Positions 1 to 9,296 are shown, numbered from the stretch's first letter. The stretch is 64,000 nt of DNA from Desulfobacteraceae bacterium Eth-SRB1 (GCA_004193555.1 RPGP01000001.1:856790-920789), one strand, 5' to 3'. Translations and numbers: made by a program. The notes: generated by a model from the letters alone, not told the origin.

Positions 1-1
1 T

Positions 2-3000
2 TTCTTTATTGATGCAGTAATAGACTTGGGCTTTCAAACGCCGATGATAGAAGGTATTGGAAACGACTGGCAAATAAAAGTCAACAGCGCCCATATTCAA
101 AATATCAGAGTGTGGATTGAGCTTATAGAGCTTAACCCCAAATGGTCTGTCAGACTTCTTTCGTTCCTGATAATCCATCTTTCTCTTTGTGGTGTTTTTA
201 TCAGGGATACCGACCTGTTCCCCCGTGATATTACCAGGTTCTTAAACAGCGACATAGGGCCTGTGTATAATCTTGCCAAACAGCTCGCAATGCTTTTTCC
301 TGTCTATTTTAATGATATAGGAGCTGAAGGAAAATTAAGGGATATCTCGACAGATCTTGATGAAATCACACACAGAAAGGATGTATTAATACATTTTTTA
401 AGAAAACAAGGGCATGTTGAAAGCAGCAGTCTGATAATCGGTTTCACTGAAGCGATCTTTCGTTTCTGGCAAACCAGGGAAAAGGATCTCCTTAAGCCCT
501 TTGTTCCGCCTGACATCTATGATCAGATCGACGACAGAGGAGTATATGTAGATGGTATGCACAGGGTAATGTTACATCTTCATGGAAAAGGGCTGGAATT
601 GCCTGATGCTTTTATAGCCATTGAAGAAAAAAAACTGGAGAGTCTCCTTGCCGATATTTCAGAAGTGTCTGATCAAGACCTGAAAAGGCTAAAATCAGCC
701 GTATCGTTCTACAAACTATTATACCAGAAGTACAACCTGACCTTTGGCTTAAAATCAGGCGTTGAAATAGACAACTATTTTGCCAGGCTGAAAATCGAAG
801 CTTTTCCGGATATTGAAAAGCTGAAAAAAGCTCTAATTGAGCCTGATTTAGAGAAAAAGCTTGCTTTGCTGCTTGATTCCCTCGAGCTGTTAAAAACTAC
901 AATTTTGTCTCATAAGACATTTGAAATCAGAGAAGATATTTATAAAAAAAGACATTTTACCGTAGATATACCATCCACGTACGGATGTTACCACGAGAGG
1001 AAATTTGATTCACTCGGGCTTACTTTTCGAATAGAATCGGTTGTAAATATTCTTTTTGAGCAGCTAATTGAAAAAATTGATCTCAGTATAATAACAAGAG
1101 CCACCTTTTATCAAATTGACGATCTGCTGAAACTTTTTAACAGAGCATTGAATCTGGACGGAATAGTATCACTTGAAGTTGAACGACAATTTGATCTTTT
1201 AACGCACCTGCTTGAGGTAAGAGGTTTTACCTTTTCACAATATGTTGATATTTTTAAAGGATTTGCTCAGGCTGTAAAAAATATAGTTAACGACTATTTT
1301 AACAATATTCACGAACAGAATCTGACCGGAGTTTTATCCGGGATATCTGTTGATCGCCTTTTGACAAAATATCTTCCCCCGGAGAATGCGCCGGAGAATG
1401 CGCCGATGAATGTAATTGATCATGAAAAATTGACCCACAGGGCATCAGAGATCTTTTTGCGGGATAAAATCGCCCTTTCATTAGGGCTTCAGCAGTTAGA
1501 CCTGTTTGTCAGCCGGATACTTAATACCCTTTTTCGCCAGTCGGACAAACTGCCCAAAGAAAAGCTTCATCTGCTCCTTAATTATGATCCAAAGCGGGCT
1601 ATGACGTCTATATGTCAGCCGGTCAAAATGATTGGCGGAATAATGCATCTCGGCAACAAAGGGTTTAACATAATTAATTTGAATAAACAGGGTTTGCCTG
1701 TACCACGCGGGTTTATCATTACTACAGAAGCATTCCGTTTTCGAGAGGTAATTGACAGCTATGCTCCGGCAAAAGAAAAATTCAGGCAGCAGGTCGGCAT
1801 CCATATATCTAACCTGGAAAAGGCTACTGGAAAGGTGTTTGGAGATGCAGGAAATCCCATGCTTCTTTCTGTAAGAAGCGGCTCTGCCATCTCGCAACCA
1901 GGGATGATGAACACCTTGCTTAATGTCGGAATAAATGAGGAAATAACAGCCGGTGTTGCCGCACAAACCGGTAATTCCTGGTTTGCCTGGGATAATTATC
2001 GCAGGTTTCTCCAGTGTTACGGCATGTCTTTTGGTATTGAAAGAGATGATTTTGATGCGGTTATAAGTGATTTCAAACAAAGAACAGGCGTCTCGTATAA
2101 AAGAAAGTTTTCCGAAGAGCAGATGAAACAGGTGGCGCTGACTTACAAAAAGCTAATCAAGGATGCAGGGATCGATATTATTGACGATCCTTTCGAGCAG
2201 TTGCTTATGGCAATAAAAATTGTATTTAATTCCTGGGAATCATCCAAGGCCGGAATATATCGAAAAATAATGGGTATATCGGATGACTGGGGGACAGCCG
2301 TTACTGTTCAGAAAATGGTTTTTGGTAATATTTCCGGGCATTCAGGCTCCGGTGTGTTTTTTACCCACAATCCCAGATGGTCAGGGGATATTCTAAGGTT
2401 GTGGGGTGACTTTACACTTGGTAATCAGGGTGAAGATGTAGTCTCCGGGCTTGTAAACACTATGCCTATTTCCAACGTTCAGCAGGATATTGAAAAGAGG
2501 GAGACCGATGTAACCCTGGAAAGCCATTTTCCTGATATTTACACCGCCCTGAAAAAATGGGCAAATGAACTGATCTATAAGAAAGGCTGGAGCCCACAGG
2601 AGATAGAGTTTACCTTTGAAGGCCCTTTAATGAAAAATCTATATTTATTACAGACCAGGGATATGGTGATGAGAGAGAGGAAGAAGGTATTGGTTTTTGA
2701 TCCTGGTTCGGTAAAGGATGATAAATATTTAGGGCATGGGATCGGTGTCAGCGGCGGGGCCATGAGCGGACGTGTGGTTTTTGATCTAAATGAGATTGAT
2801 AAATGGAGAAATCTTGAACCGGATACATCTTTAATTCTTATACGAGCCGATACTGTTCCTGATGACATCCGCGAAATTTATGCCGCTGACGGATTGCTTG
2901 CAGCGAGGGGAGGATTAACTTCCCATGCAGCTGTTGTGGCTCACCGGCTTGGAAAAACATGTGTTGTCGGCTGTGCGGATCTTGCATGTAACGAAAAGAA

Positions 3001-3109
3001 AAAAAGATGCCTTTTTAATGAAATTTCATTGACACCCGGAAACCAAATAAGCATCGATGGCAGGGAAGGATCTGTTTATCATGGTTATATTAAAGTGAAA
3101 GAGAATTGA
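2..3109 (+). CDS. Pyruvate phosphate dikinase-like PEP/pyruvate-binding protein (5' partial)
   Basis: The frame is open to the left edge, so the N-terminus lies outside the window; the TTG at 26 is not a convincing start. The first ~500 residues are helical and unrecognised. From about residue 535 (counted from base 26) comes a PPDK-type ATP-grasp region with MIGGIMHLGNKG, GLPVPRGF and SVRSGSAISQPGMMNTLLN. The swivelling phosphohistidine domain follows, with GGLTSHAAVVAH and the phospho-accepting His near residue 967. The protein stops about 60 residues later, so the C-terminal PEP/pyruvate TIM barrel of true PPDK or PEP synthase is absent. Family knowledge suggests phosphoryl transfer from ATP to the His; the final acceptor cannot be read from the sequence. 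The next gene on the same strand encodes GAPDH, which would fit a role in lower glycolysis or gluconeogenesis, but a 557-bp repeat-filled spacer separates them. Confidence 0.8.
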   Translation, partial: FFIDAVIDLGFQTPMIEGIGNDWQIKVNSAHIQNIRVWIELIELNPKWSVRLLSFLIIHLSLCGVFIRDTDLFPRDITRFLNSDIGPVYNLAKQLAMLFPVYFNDIGAEGKLRDISTDLDEITHRKDVLIHFLRKQGHVESSSLIIGFTEAIFRFWQTREKDLLKPFVPPDIYDQIDDRGVYVDGMHRVMLHLHGKGLELPDAFIAIEEKKLESLLADISEVSDQDLKRLKSAVSFYKLLYQKYNLTFGLKSGVEIDNYFARLKIEAFPDIEKLKKALIEPDLEKKLALLLDSLELLKTTILSHKTFEIREDIYKKRHFTVDIPSTYGCYHERKFDSLGLTFRIESVVNILFEQLIEKIDLSIITRATFYQIDDLLKLFNRALNLDGIVSLEVERQFDLLTHLLEVRGFTFSQYVDIFKGFAQAVKNIVNDYFNNIHEQNLTGVLSGISVDRLLTKYLPPENAPENAPMNVIDHEKLTHRASEIFLRDKIALSLGLQQLDLFVSRILNTLFRQSDKLPKEKLHLLLNYDPKRAMTSICQPVKMIGGIMHLGNKGFNIINLNKQGLPVPRGFIITTEAFRFREVIDSYAPAKEKFRQQVGIHISNLEKATGKVFGDAGNPMLLSVRSGSAISQPGMMNTLLNVGINEEITAGVAAQTGNSWFAWDNYRRFLQCYGMSFGIERDDFDAVISDFKQRTGVSYKRKFSEEQMKQVALTYKKLIKDAGIDIIDDPFEQLLMAIKIVFNSWESSKAGIYRKIMGISDDWGTAVTVQKMVFGNISGHSGSGVFFTHNPRWSGDILRLWGDFTLGNQGEDVVSGLVNTMPISNVQQDIEKRETDVTLESHFPDIYTALKKWANELIYKKGWSPQEIEFTFEGPLMKNLYLLQTRDMVMRERKKVLVFDPGSVKDDKYLGHGIGVSGGAMSGRVVFDLNEIDKWRNLEPDTSLILIRADTVPDDIREIYAADGLLAARGGLTSHAAVVAHRLGKTCVVGCADLACNEKKKRCLFNEISLTPGNQISIDGREGSVYHGYIKVKEN

Positions 3110-3122
3110 TGGATTGTGAATC

Positions 3123-3216
3123 GTGTTAGGTGTTAAGATAAAATATTTTATGAGGCAGAGCCCGTGAATGAGTGGAACCAGTCAAGATATTAAAGGATTT
3201 TCTTAACACCTAACAC
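3123..3216. repeat. Inverted-repeat element, TAACACC family
   Basis: Perfect 16-bp arms, GTGTTAGGTGTTAAGA at 3123-3138 and its complement at 3201-3216, enclose 62 bp of AT-rich DNA without an ORF. It starts 13 bp after the stop codon of the dikinase-like gene. Related arms occur at about 22425-22440 and 23154-23168. The rest of the 3110-3666 spacer is mostly the 319-bp repeat. Confidence 0.7.
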
Positions 3217-3290
3217 TTCAACATTAGAATTAATGCTTTTATAATTTCTTTGTGTTCTTCGTGGTGAAAAATAAACATAATAAAAAACTC

Positions 3291-3609
3291 AAGTTTCGCA
3301 CCCTTTAATTTAGCCAAAGCGTTAGACGGTAAGGGCTAAAAATAAATTTTAAAGCGAAATATACTGCCTGTGGTTTTTACAACGGCGCCAATCAATAACT
3401 ATAAGATTGATGCCTGACACTTTATTAAATTCAATAAGTTATATCTCCTTTGCGCCGGTCTGCGTGCGGTTACGCACAGGCAGGCCTGATCATAATCTAT
3501 GTTGCACTTAGATGTTGTTTACAAAATATAAGCAAATGATTTCGCTGTAAAAATGTTATTTTCAACCCTTACCGTCTTGATATTGATAGAAATCAAGGGT
3601 GCGAAACTT
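3291..3609. repeat. 319-bp palindrome-ended repeat, copy 1
   Basis: Bounded by perfect 15-bp inverted ends, AAGTTTCGCACCCTT and its complement. A second, nested inverted pair (GACGGTAAGGG and CCCTTACCGTC) lies inside. A second copy of exactly the same length is at 57865-58183, with about ten substitutions by eye and no visible indel. No ORF of useful length is present. The structure is that of a miniature inverted-repeat element or a structured RNA locus. No target duplication is obvious. Confidence 0.85.
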
Positions 3610-3666
3610 GAATAAAAAAGCTCTAATTATGACCGTTTACAGTATAATCCGGAAAGGAGGAGAAAA

Positions 3667-4929
3667 ATGGATAAGGCTGCCGTAAGCAATAAAGGATTAA
3701 AGCTTGGAATAAATGGACTTGGGCGGATAGGAAAACTTACATTATGGCACCATGTCGGGCGTAAATATTTTGATGAAATTGTGGTGAATATCGGGCGCAA
3801 GGTCGGCACATCACTTGAGGATATAGCACATTATGTGGAAAGGGATTCAACTTACGGGTTGTTTCATGGATATCTGTATGGCCATAAGTCTGAGCCTGTT
3901 ATTCATGACCTGGATGAAAAAAACGGCTCTATGATAATTGACGGAATAAAGGTAACCTTCTTAAGAGCTTTTAGAAATCCGTCTGAGATAAACTGGAGAG
4001 ATTACAATATAAAAATAGTCGTTGATACTACAGGCCGGTTTCTCGACCCGACACTTCCTCCGGATCAACCCAAAGGAGCTGTGCGCGGGCATTTTGAGTC
4101 AGGAATTGAAAAGGTGATAGTTTCAGCCCCTTTTAAGATCAAGGATAAAGGGCTTGCCATACCGGATGATGCCGTGACAACTGTAATGGGCATAAATGAT
4201 AACGACTATGATCCCAGGCGCCACAGAATTATATCAAACGCATCCTGCACAACCACATGCCTTGCCCATATGATGAAGCCTCTTATCAATTTTTTCGGGC
4301 ACAAGAGAATACTGTCAGCTTCAATGGCTACTGTTCATGCTGTTACAGGGTCACAGCAGGTTCTGGACAGGATGCCTAAAACAGGGGCAACAGATCTGAG
4401 AAAAAACAGGAGTATACTGAACAACATTATCCTTACTTCAACCGGCGCAGCCAATACTCTCAGACTTGTTATCCCGGAAATGGAACAGATCGGATTCATC
4501 GCAGAGTCGGTTAGAATTCCCACCACCACAGGCTCTCTGATTATTCTTGTACTGAACCTCCAGGATGAATTGTCCGGGGAATCGATCAGAAGGGAAGTAA
4601 TAAACAATATATATAAGCAGGCAGCAGCCGACGCGCCTAATAAGTATCTTATGTATACGGACAAACAAAATGTTTCGGAAGATATTATTGGTATGCCCCT
4701 TGTTGCAACTGTTATCGAGGGACATGAGACTCATACCCGTACGGCAAACGTAACCATAGATCTAAAAAAGGTAGCCGGATTAGGGAAAGACATCCTGTCA
4801 CTTGCAGATGAGACAATTATCAGGATACCGGTAACCCAGGCCGTCATATACGGCTGGTACGACAATGAGATGGGAAGCTATGTGAATATGCTTGGTGACA
4901 GGATTGTTACAATAGCTGAAAATATGTGA
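3667..4929 (+). CDS. gap: Glyceraldehyde-3-phosphate dehydrogenase
   Basis: Interconverts glyceraldehyde-3-phosphate and 1,3-bisphosphoglycerate in cytosolic glycolysis/gluconeogenesis. The 420-residue protein has the N-terminal nucleotide-binding segment GINGLGRIGK, the catalytic Cys194 in NASCTTTC, the general-base His224 in HAVTGSQ, and the C-terminal YDNEMGSYVNM signature. It is longer than the ~335 residues usual for GapA, with an N-terminal extension and an insertion before the catalytic domain. At the place where NAD enzymes carry Asn-Asp after the second beta strand, this protein reads V-N-I-G-R-K (residues 40-45), so the acidic NAD-selective residue appears to be missing. A strong ribosome-binding site (AAAGGAGG) fixes the start. 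The gene stands alone, with repeats on both sides. Confidence 0.93.
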   Translation: MDKAAVSNKGLKLGINGLGRIGKLTLWHHVGRKYFDEIVVNIGRKVGTSLEDIAHYVERDSTYGLFHGYLYGHKSEPVIHDLDEKNGSMIIDGIKVTFLRAFRNPSEINWRDYNIKIVVDTTGRFLDPTLPPDQPKGAVRGHFESGIEKVIVSAPFKIKDKGLAIPDDAVTTVMGINDNDYDPRRHRIISNASCTTTCLAHMMKPLINFFGHKRILSASMATVHAVTGSQQVLDRMPKTGATDLRKNRSILNNIILTSTGAANTLRLVIPEMEQIGFIAESVRIPTTTGSLIILVLNLQDELSGESIRREVINNIYKQAAADAPNKYLMYTDKQNVSEDIIGMPLVATVIEGHETHTRTANVTIDLKKVAGLGKDILSLADETIIRIPVTQAVIYGWYDNEMGSYVNMLGDRIVTIAENM

Positions 4930-4937
4930 CTTTTTTC

Positions 4938-5020
4938 GTAACCGTTTATGGTTCAACAGGTTCAGACTTGGTCGCCTTGCGCTACTCATTTCAACACGCT
5001 CTCTAACCGTGAACGGTTAC
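4938..5020. repeat. Inverted-repeat element, GTAACCGTT family (83 bp)
   Basis: Ends are GTAACCGTT and AACGGTTAC. The inner 65 bp carry no ORF. The same ends bound the elements at 12097-12375 and 48758-48854. It begins 8 bp after the stop codon of gap, in the convergent gap/recD2 spacer, and could also work as a bidirectional transcription end. Confidence 0.7.
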
Positions 5021-5076
5021 CTTTATCCACGCAAATGCTATCAACAGGGGTAAAACCGGATTCGGATAAAGTCTCA

Positions 5077-7242
5077 TCAGCAATGCAGCCTGTTTGCAAG
5101 GCTTGAAAAACGTTTCCTGGGGCTGTCGTTTTTCAATGCAATATCAAGAGCTTTTCTTGAACCTAAAAGAATTACCAGTTTTTTGCCTCTTGTTATTGCT
5201 GTATAAAGCAGATTCCTCTGGAGCAAAGCAAAATGCTGGGTCATTATCGGAACAATAACAGCAGGATATTCTGACCCCTGAGACTTGTGAACCGTTATGG
5301 CATATGCTAATGAAAGCTCTTCCAGTTCTGCAAAGTCGTATTTTACGATTCTGCCATAATAGTCAACCGAAAGGCGCCTTTTTGAAGCGTCAATGGAACT
5401 TATCGTTCCTATGTCACCGTTAAAAACCTCTTTTTGATAGTTGTTTTTCAGGTGCATAACTTTGTCTCCAGGCCTGAAACCGCTTCCTCCTTTTTCAGCA
5501 ACAGCTGACTGCGCATTTAAAACCCTTTGCAGCGCCTGGTTCAGATTACCCGTTCCTATCACGCCTTTATGCATGGGGGTCAACACTTGGATATCCTGCA
5601 CGGGACCAAAGCCAAAAGTTTCTGGTATCCTCTTTCTGCATAATTCAACTATTGTTTCAACGACCCTGTCGGGATTGTTTATTTCAATAAAATAAAATTC
5701 AGAGAGTTTGTCCGGTTCTTCGGTTTTTTGAAAATCGGGCGCAGTGCCCTTGCGAATCCTGTGGGCATTTATAACAATGGGACTTTCCTGAGCCTGTCTG
5801 AAAATTTTTTTCAGCTCAAAAGTTTTTATTATTTTTGAATTTATCATGTCAGCGAGAACATTACCCGGTCCCACGGACGGAAGCTGGAAAACATCTCCAA
5901 CAAGGATTAATACAGAATTCATGGAAACCGCATTGAGCAGATGAAACATTATTAATGTATCCACCATGGAGGCTTCATCGACAATTACTACATCTGCATC
6001 AAGGGGATTATCCTGGTTTTTATCAAAAAAGTCTTCTTCAAGGCTGCATCCCAGGAGTTTATGAATAGTAGTTGCCTCCCTGCGGGTAACCTCTGAAAGA
6101 CGCCTCGCTGCCCGTCCTGTCGGCGCTGCAAGGATGATCTGCTTTCCAAGAAATTCAAAAACAGCATTAATAGACCTTATAAGTGTTGTTTTGCCTGTTC
6201 CCGGGCCGCCGGTAATGATTATGACTTTATGGAAAAGAGCTTCATGGAGCACTTTTAATTGTTCCGGAGAAGGGTTAATTGCGAGTTTTTTTACAACTTC
6301 CGCAGTTATTTGCTTTGAATCGATTCCAGGGAGTGTGACCGGAACAGAGAGAAAGGCTTTTATCCTGTTTGCGATACCGTTTTCCGCTTCATGCAGGTTT
6401 TTGGGATACACGGCATTTACTTCAGGATTGTCAAATGATTTTTCAATGACGATTTCCCCCTCATCGGCAAGGACGGTTAAGGCATCCATGGCCTTTTCCT
6501 GTGTTATCGCAAAAAGATTGCCGCATCGTTTCAGGATTTCTTCTTCACAGGAAAAAATGTGCCCATCGGCTGCGAATTGCCCAATAAGATAGATAATGCA
6601 TGCCTTGATTCTTTTCGGGTCTTCTTTTGCAATATTCAGATTCTGCGCAATTGCGTCGACAGCGTGGAAACCGATTCCAGGAATGTCGTTTGATAGCCGG
6701 TAAGGATCGTTGCGGATAATATTAACAGCATCCTCACCATATTCTCTAAATATTTTTGCCGTGTAAGAAGTTGTAATGCCGTTTTCTTGAAGAAACAGCA
6801 TCAGACTTCTAATTGCATGATGCTCTTTCCAGGAAGCGCTGATTTGAGCTGCTTTTGCTTTTCCAATCCCTTTAACTGCGATTAGTTTTTCAGGCTCTTT
6901 TTCAATAACTTCGAGAGTCCTGTTTTTAAACCGATCGATCAGGGCGTCAACAATTTTTGGGCCTATCCCCTTGACAAATCCGGATTCAAGGTATTTTTTT
7001 ATAGTATCGATCGTTGCAGGAAGAATAACTTCAAATGAATTGATTCTTAATTGCTGGCCGTATTTGGGATGCGTTTCCCATGTGCCTTTAATTTTAAGGG
7101 CTTCTCCTGGTTTAACAGCAGGCATAAAACCTATCACTGTCACAGGATTATTGGTTTTGATGGCTTTTAATCTTGCGATAGTAAAATGATTTTCTCTGTT
7201 GTAATAGGTGATTCTTTCGAGATGTCCTTCGATAGTTATCAT
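5077..7242 (-). CDS. recD2: RecD2-type superfamily 1B DNA helicase
   Basis: A RecD-like 5'-3' helicase of the type found outside RecBCD. The start is placed at the ATG giving MITIEGHLERITYYN, the usual RecD2 beginning; an in-frame TTG at 7263 would add seven residues. The order is an OB-like N-terminal domain, tandem helix-hairpin-helix motifs (SGFVKGIGPKIVDAL, AVKGIGKAKAAQI), Walker A GGPGTGKTT, Walker B DEASMVD, and the late motif ITVHKSQGSEYPAVI. The length, 721 residues, is normal for the family. It is transcribed divergently from etfB with a short shared upstream region. No recB or recC is nearby. Confidence 0.93.
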   Translation of the reverse strand: MITIEGHLERITYYNRENHFTIARLKAIKTNNPVTVIGFMPAVKPGEALKIKGTWETHPKYGQQLRINSFEVILPATIDTIKKYLESGFVKGIGPKIVDALIDRFKNRTLEVIEKEPEKLIAVKGIGKAKAAQISASWKEHHAIRSLMLFLQENGITTSYTAKIFREYGEDAVNIIRNDPYRLSNDIPGIGFHAVDAIAQNLNIAKEDPKRIKACIIYLIGQFAADGHIFSCEEEILKRCGNLFAITQEKAMDALTVLADEGEIVIEKSFDNPEVNAVYPKNLHEAENGIANRIKAFLSVPVTLPGIDSKQITAEVVKKLAINPSPEQLKVLHEALFHKVIIITGGPGTGKTTLIRSINAVFEFLGKQIILAAPTGRAARRLSEVTRREATTIHKLLGCSLEEDFFDKNQDNPLDADVVIVDEASMVDTLIMFHLLNAVSMNSVLILVGDVFQLPSVGPGNVLADMINSKIIKTFELKKIFRQAQESPIVINAHRIRKGTAPDFQKTEEPDKLSEFYFIEINNPDRVVETIVELCRKRIPETFGFGPVQDIQVLTPMHKGVIGTGNLNQALQRVLNAQSAVAEKGGSGFRPGDKVMHLKNNYQKEVFNGDIGTISSIDASKRRLSVDYYGRIVKYDFAELEELSLAYAITVHKSQGSEYPAVIVPIMTQHFALLQRNLLYTAITRGKKLVILLGSRKALDIALKNDSPRKRFSSLANRLHC

Positions 7243-7268
7243 ATGTTGGTTGTGTGGATACAATTATA

Positions 7269-7297
7269 TTGACAATATAAGTTTATAATTTTAGAAT
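7269..7297 (+). promoter_or_regulatory. Sigma-70 promoter of etfBA with overlapping palindrome
   Basis: TTGACA at 7269-7274, a 17-bp spacer and TAGAAT at 7292-7297 lie about 60 bp upstream of etfB. A perfect 15-bp palindrome, TATATTG-A-CAATATA at 7265-7279, covers the -35 box and may be a repressor site. It also lies just upstream of the divergent recD2. Confidence 0.65.
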
Positions 7298-7358
7298 TTT
7301 AGGTTATTAGAACGATAAAATCAAATAAATAAATTGAATTCTTAAAGGAGTGTCAATA

Positions 7359-8141
7359 GTGGAAATAATTGTATTATTAAAGCAGGTTCCTTCTACAGAA
7401 TCGTTTATTGAGATCGCTGAAGATGAGATGTCGATAAAAAAAGATGACATTAAATTTGTCATTAATCCTTATGACGAATTTGCAGTGGAAGAGGCTATCC
7501 GGCTAAAGGAAACTCATGGCGGCTCTGTTACTATCCTTTCCGCAGGAACCGATAAAACAGTGGAGGCCATAAGAACCGCTCTGGCAATGGGAGCGGATAA
7601 AGGCATACTGATAAATGATCCGGCAATAGAAGGATGCGACGCTTTGGGTACGGCACGGATTCTTGCGGCTGTTTTAAAGGATACTCCATTTGATTTGATA
7701 ATAGCTGGTCAGCGGGCTGTTGATGATGATAATTTTCAGGTAGGATTGGCTGTTGCGGAATTTTTAAGCATTCCGCACATCTCCATGGTTATAAAACAGG
7801 AGATTACAGATGGGAAGATCAGATGCCAACGGACAGTCGAAGGGGGTTCTGTAACACTTGAAGCCCGGCTGCCTGTTCTTTTTACTACACAGCGTGGACT
7901 GAATGAACCGCGCTATGCATCTCTTCCGGGTATCATGAAAGCAAAAAAGAAGCCCCTTGATATAAAAACCCTTGAAGATATCGGCCTGGATTCCGAAAAG
8001 GCCGGAAAGCCTATGACAAAAATAACGGCCATGAAGTTTCCTCCGGAGAGAAAGGAAGGAAAAATTATAGAGGGTGAATCTGCCCGCGAAAAGGCTGCCG
8101 CGCTTGTAATGGCTTTGAGGGAAGAGGCAAGGGTGATATAG
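7359..8141 (+). CDS. etfB: Electron transfer flavoprotein, beta subunit
   Basis: Small subunit of the ETF heterodimer that takes electrons from acyl-CoA and related dehydrogenases. The start is the GTG at 7359, because AAAGGAG (7344-7350) lies 8 bp before it; the earlier GTG at 7350 overlaps that ribosome-binding site. The protein then begins MEIIVLLKQVPSTES, as ETF beta chains do. The family segments INPYDEFAVEEAIRLKE, SAGTDKTVEAIRTALAMGA and AGQRAVDDDNFQVG are present. The length (260 residues) is normal. etfA follows after 189 bp, so the two are presumably co-transcribed although a repeat-rich spacer separates them. Confidence 0.95.
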   Translation: MEIIVLLKQVPSTESFIEIAEDEMSIKKDDIKFVINPYDEFAVEEAIRLKETHGGSVTILSAGTDKTVEAIRTALAMGADKGILINDPAIEGCDALGTARILAAVLKDTPFDLIIAGQRAVDDDNFQVGLAVAEFLSIPHISMVIKQEITDGKIRCQRTVEGGSVTLEARLPVLFTTQRGLNEPRYASLPGIMKAKKKPLDIKTLEDIGLDSEKAGKPMTKITAMKFPPERKEGKIIEGESAREKAAALVMALREEARVI

Positions 8142-8165
8142 GATTGAGGGATTAGAGGGTGAAAG

Positions 8166-8310
8166 AGATGAACATCGAACATCGAACGTCTAACATCGAA
8201 TGTTGAATAATGATGTCGCTTCGCTCCTCAATTTATTATAAAATTGAATGAGAAAAAAACAGAAGACAGAGGTCGGAACCAACAACCGTGAACTGTAAAC
8301 TGTAAACCGT
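8166..8310. repeat. Spacer repeats between etfB and etfA
   Basis: One arm of the CGAACATCG family (8166-8205, followed by a TGTCGCTTCGCTC tail) and one degenerate arm of the CCGTGAACTGTAAAC type (8286-8310) fill the etfB-etfA spacer. No gene is seen. The insertion has separated two genes that are usually adjacent. Confidence 0.55.
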
Positions 8311-8330
8311 TTTTTTAACAGGAGATATTT

Positions 8331-9296
8331 ATGTCGCAGGGAGATGTGCTTGCTATTACGGAACAGTCGGACAATGTTTTTCGAAAAGTTACTTATGAGG
8401 CATTGAGTGAGGGAAGGCGTATTGCCGATAGTATGGGCTGCGGGTTAACGGCAGTTGTTTTAGGGGCCGGTGAAAATGTTGCAAAGGAACTTGGGCAATA
8501 TGGAGCCGACAGAATACTTGTTGCTGATAACCATGTCCTTAATGAATATATGGCCGATGCACATACAAATGTGGTTGCCGATATCGTTAGCAGGGAAAAG
8601 CCGGCAACAATAATAGTAGGGGCGTCCACCCAGGGAAAGGACATGTCAGCACGCCTTGCAGCGCGCATTAATGCGCCTCTCGCTATTGATTGTGTGGATG
8701 TTCGTATTGATAATGGTGATTTGTTAGTAACCAGGCCCATGTATGGAGGAAAGATATTAGCGGATATTGTTTTTGATGGAAAGCCGCAGATATTGGCTAT
8801 TCGACCCAATTCAATGAGCATTGCCGAACATGCCGCAGCAGGCGCGATTGAAATTCTTGACGTAGATGTCGGTGAAACCAACCTGAAGTTTATTGAAAAG
8901 AAACTGGATACAGGCAAAATCGAACTTACTGAAGCCGATGTGGTTGTAGCGGGCGGCAGAGGAATGGGCGGCAGCGATTTTTCAGTAATAGAAGAGTTGG
9001 CAGACTTGTTAGGCGGCGCTCTTGGAGCATCACGATCGGCAGTTGACGAAGATTGGCGCCCACTCGCAGATCAGGTTGGTCAGACCGGAAAGGTTGTTTC
9101 TCCTAATCTGTACATAGCCTGCGGTATATCAGGCGCTATCCAGCATCTTGCCGGCATGTCGTCATCCAAGGTTGTTGTGGCTGTGAACAAGGACCCTGAA
9201 GCCTCAATATTTTCAAAGGCGGATTACGGTATTGTCGGCGATCTTTTTGAAGTAGTTCCTTTAATTACAGAAGAAATCAGGAAATTAGTCAAATAG
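8331..9296 (+). CDS. etfA: Electron transfer flavoprotein, alpha subunit
   Basis: FAD-binding large subunit of ETF, partner of the upstream etfB product. The C-terminal FAD domain is clear: VVAGGRGMGGSDF, GASRSAVDEDW, GQTGKVVSPNLYIACGISG, and the closing VAVNKDPEASIFSKADYGIVGD. The 321-residue length is typical, and there is no N-terminal ferredoxin insert, so it is not one of the long forms with an iron-sulfur domain. A GGAGA ribosome-binding site precedes the ATG. No dehydrogenase or ETF:quinone oxidoreductase gene adjoins the pair, so its electron donor and acceptor are not shown here. Confidence 0.95.
   Translation: MSQGDVLAITEQSDNVFRKVTYEALSEGRRIADSMGCGLTAVVLGAGENVAKELGQYGADRILVADNHVLNEYMADAHTNVVADIVSREKPATIIVGASTQGKDMSARLAARINAPLAIDCVDVRIDNGDLLVTRPMYGGKILADIVFDGKPQILAIRPNSMSIAEHAAAGAIEILDVDVGETNLKFIEKKLDTGKIELTEADVVVAGGRGMGGSDFSVIEELADLLGGALGASRSAVDEDWRPLADQVGQTGKVVSPNLYIACGISGAIQHLAGMSSSKVVVAVNKDPEASIFSKADYGIVGDLFEVVPLITEEIRKLVK

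Noticed and set aside
1496-2080. 194-codon antisense frame inside the dikinase-like gene
   Set aside because: It is opposite a well-conserved coding region, has no recognisable motif and no ribosome-binding site. Other long antisense frames (for example 15291-15827, 17953-18738, 45278-45784) were rejected for the same reason.
3291-3609. 5-bp target duplication around the 319-bp repeats
   Set aside because: The flanks share only AT-rich letters; the outermost bases pair with each other rather than repeat directly.
3643-3648. TATAAT upstream of gap as a promoter
   Set aside because: No acceptable -35 lies 16-18 bp upstream, and the box is only about 10 bp from the ribosome-binding site.
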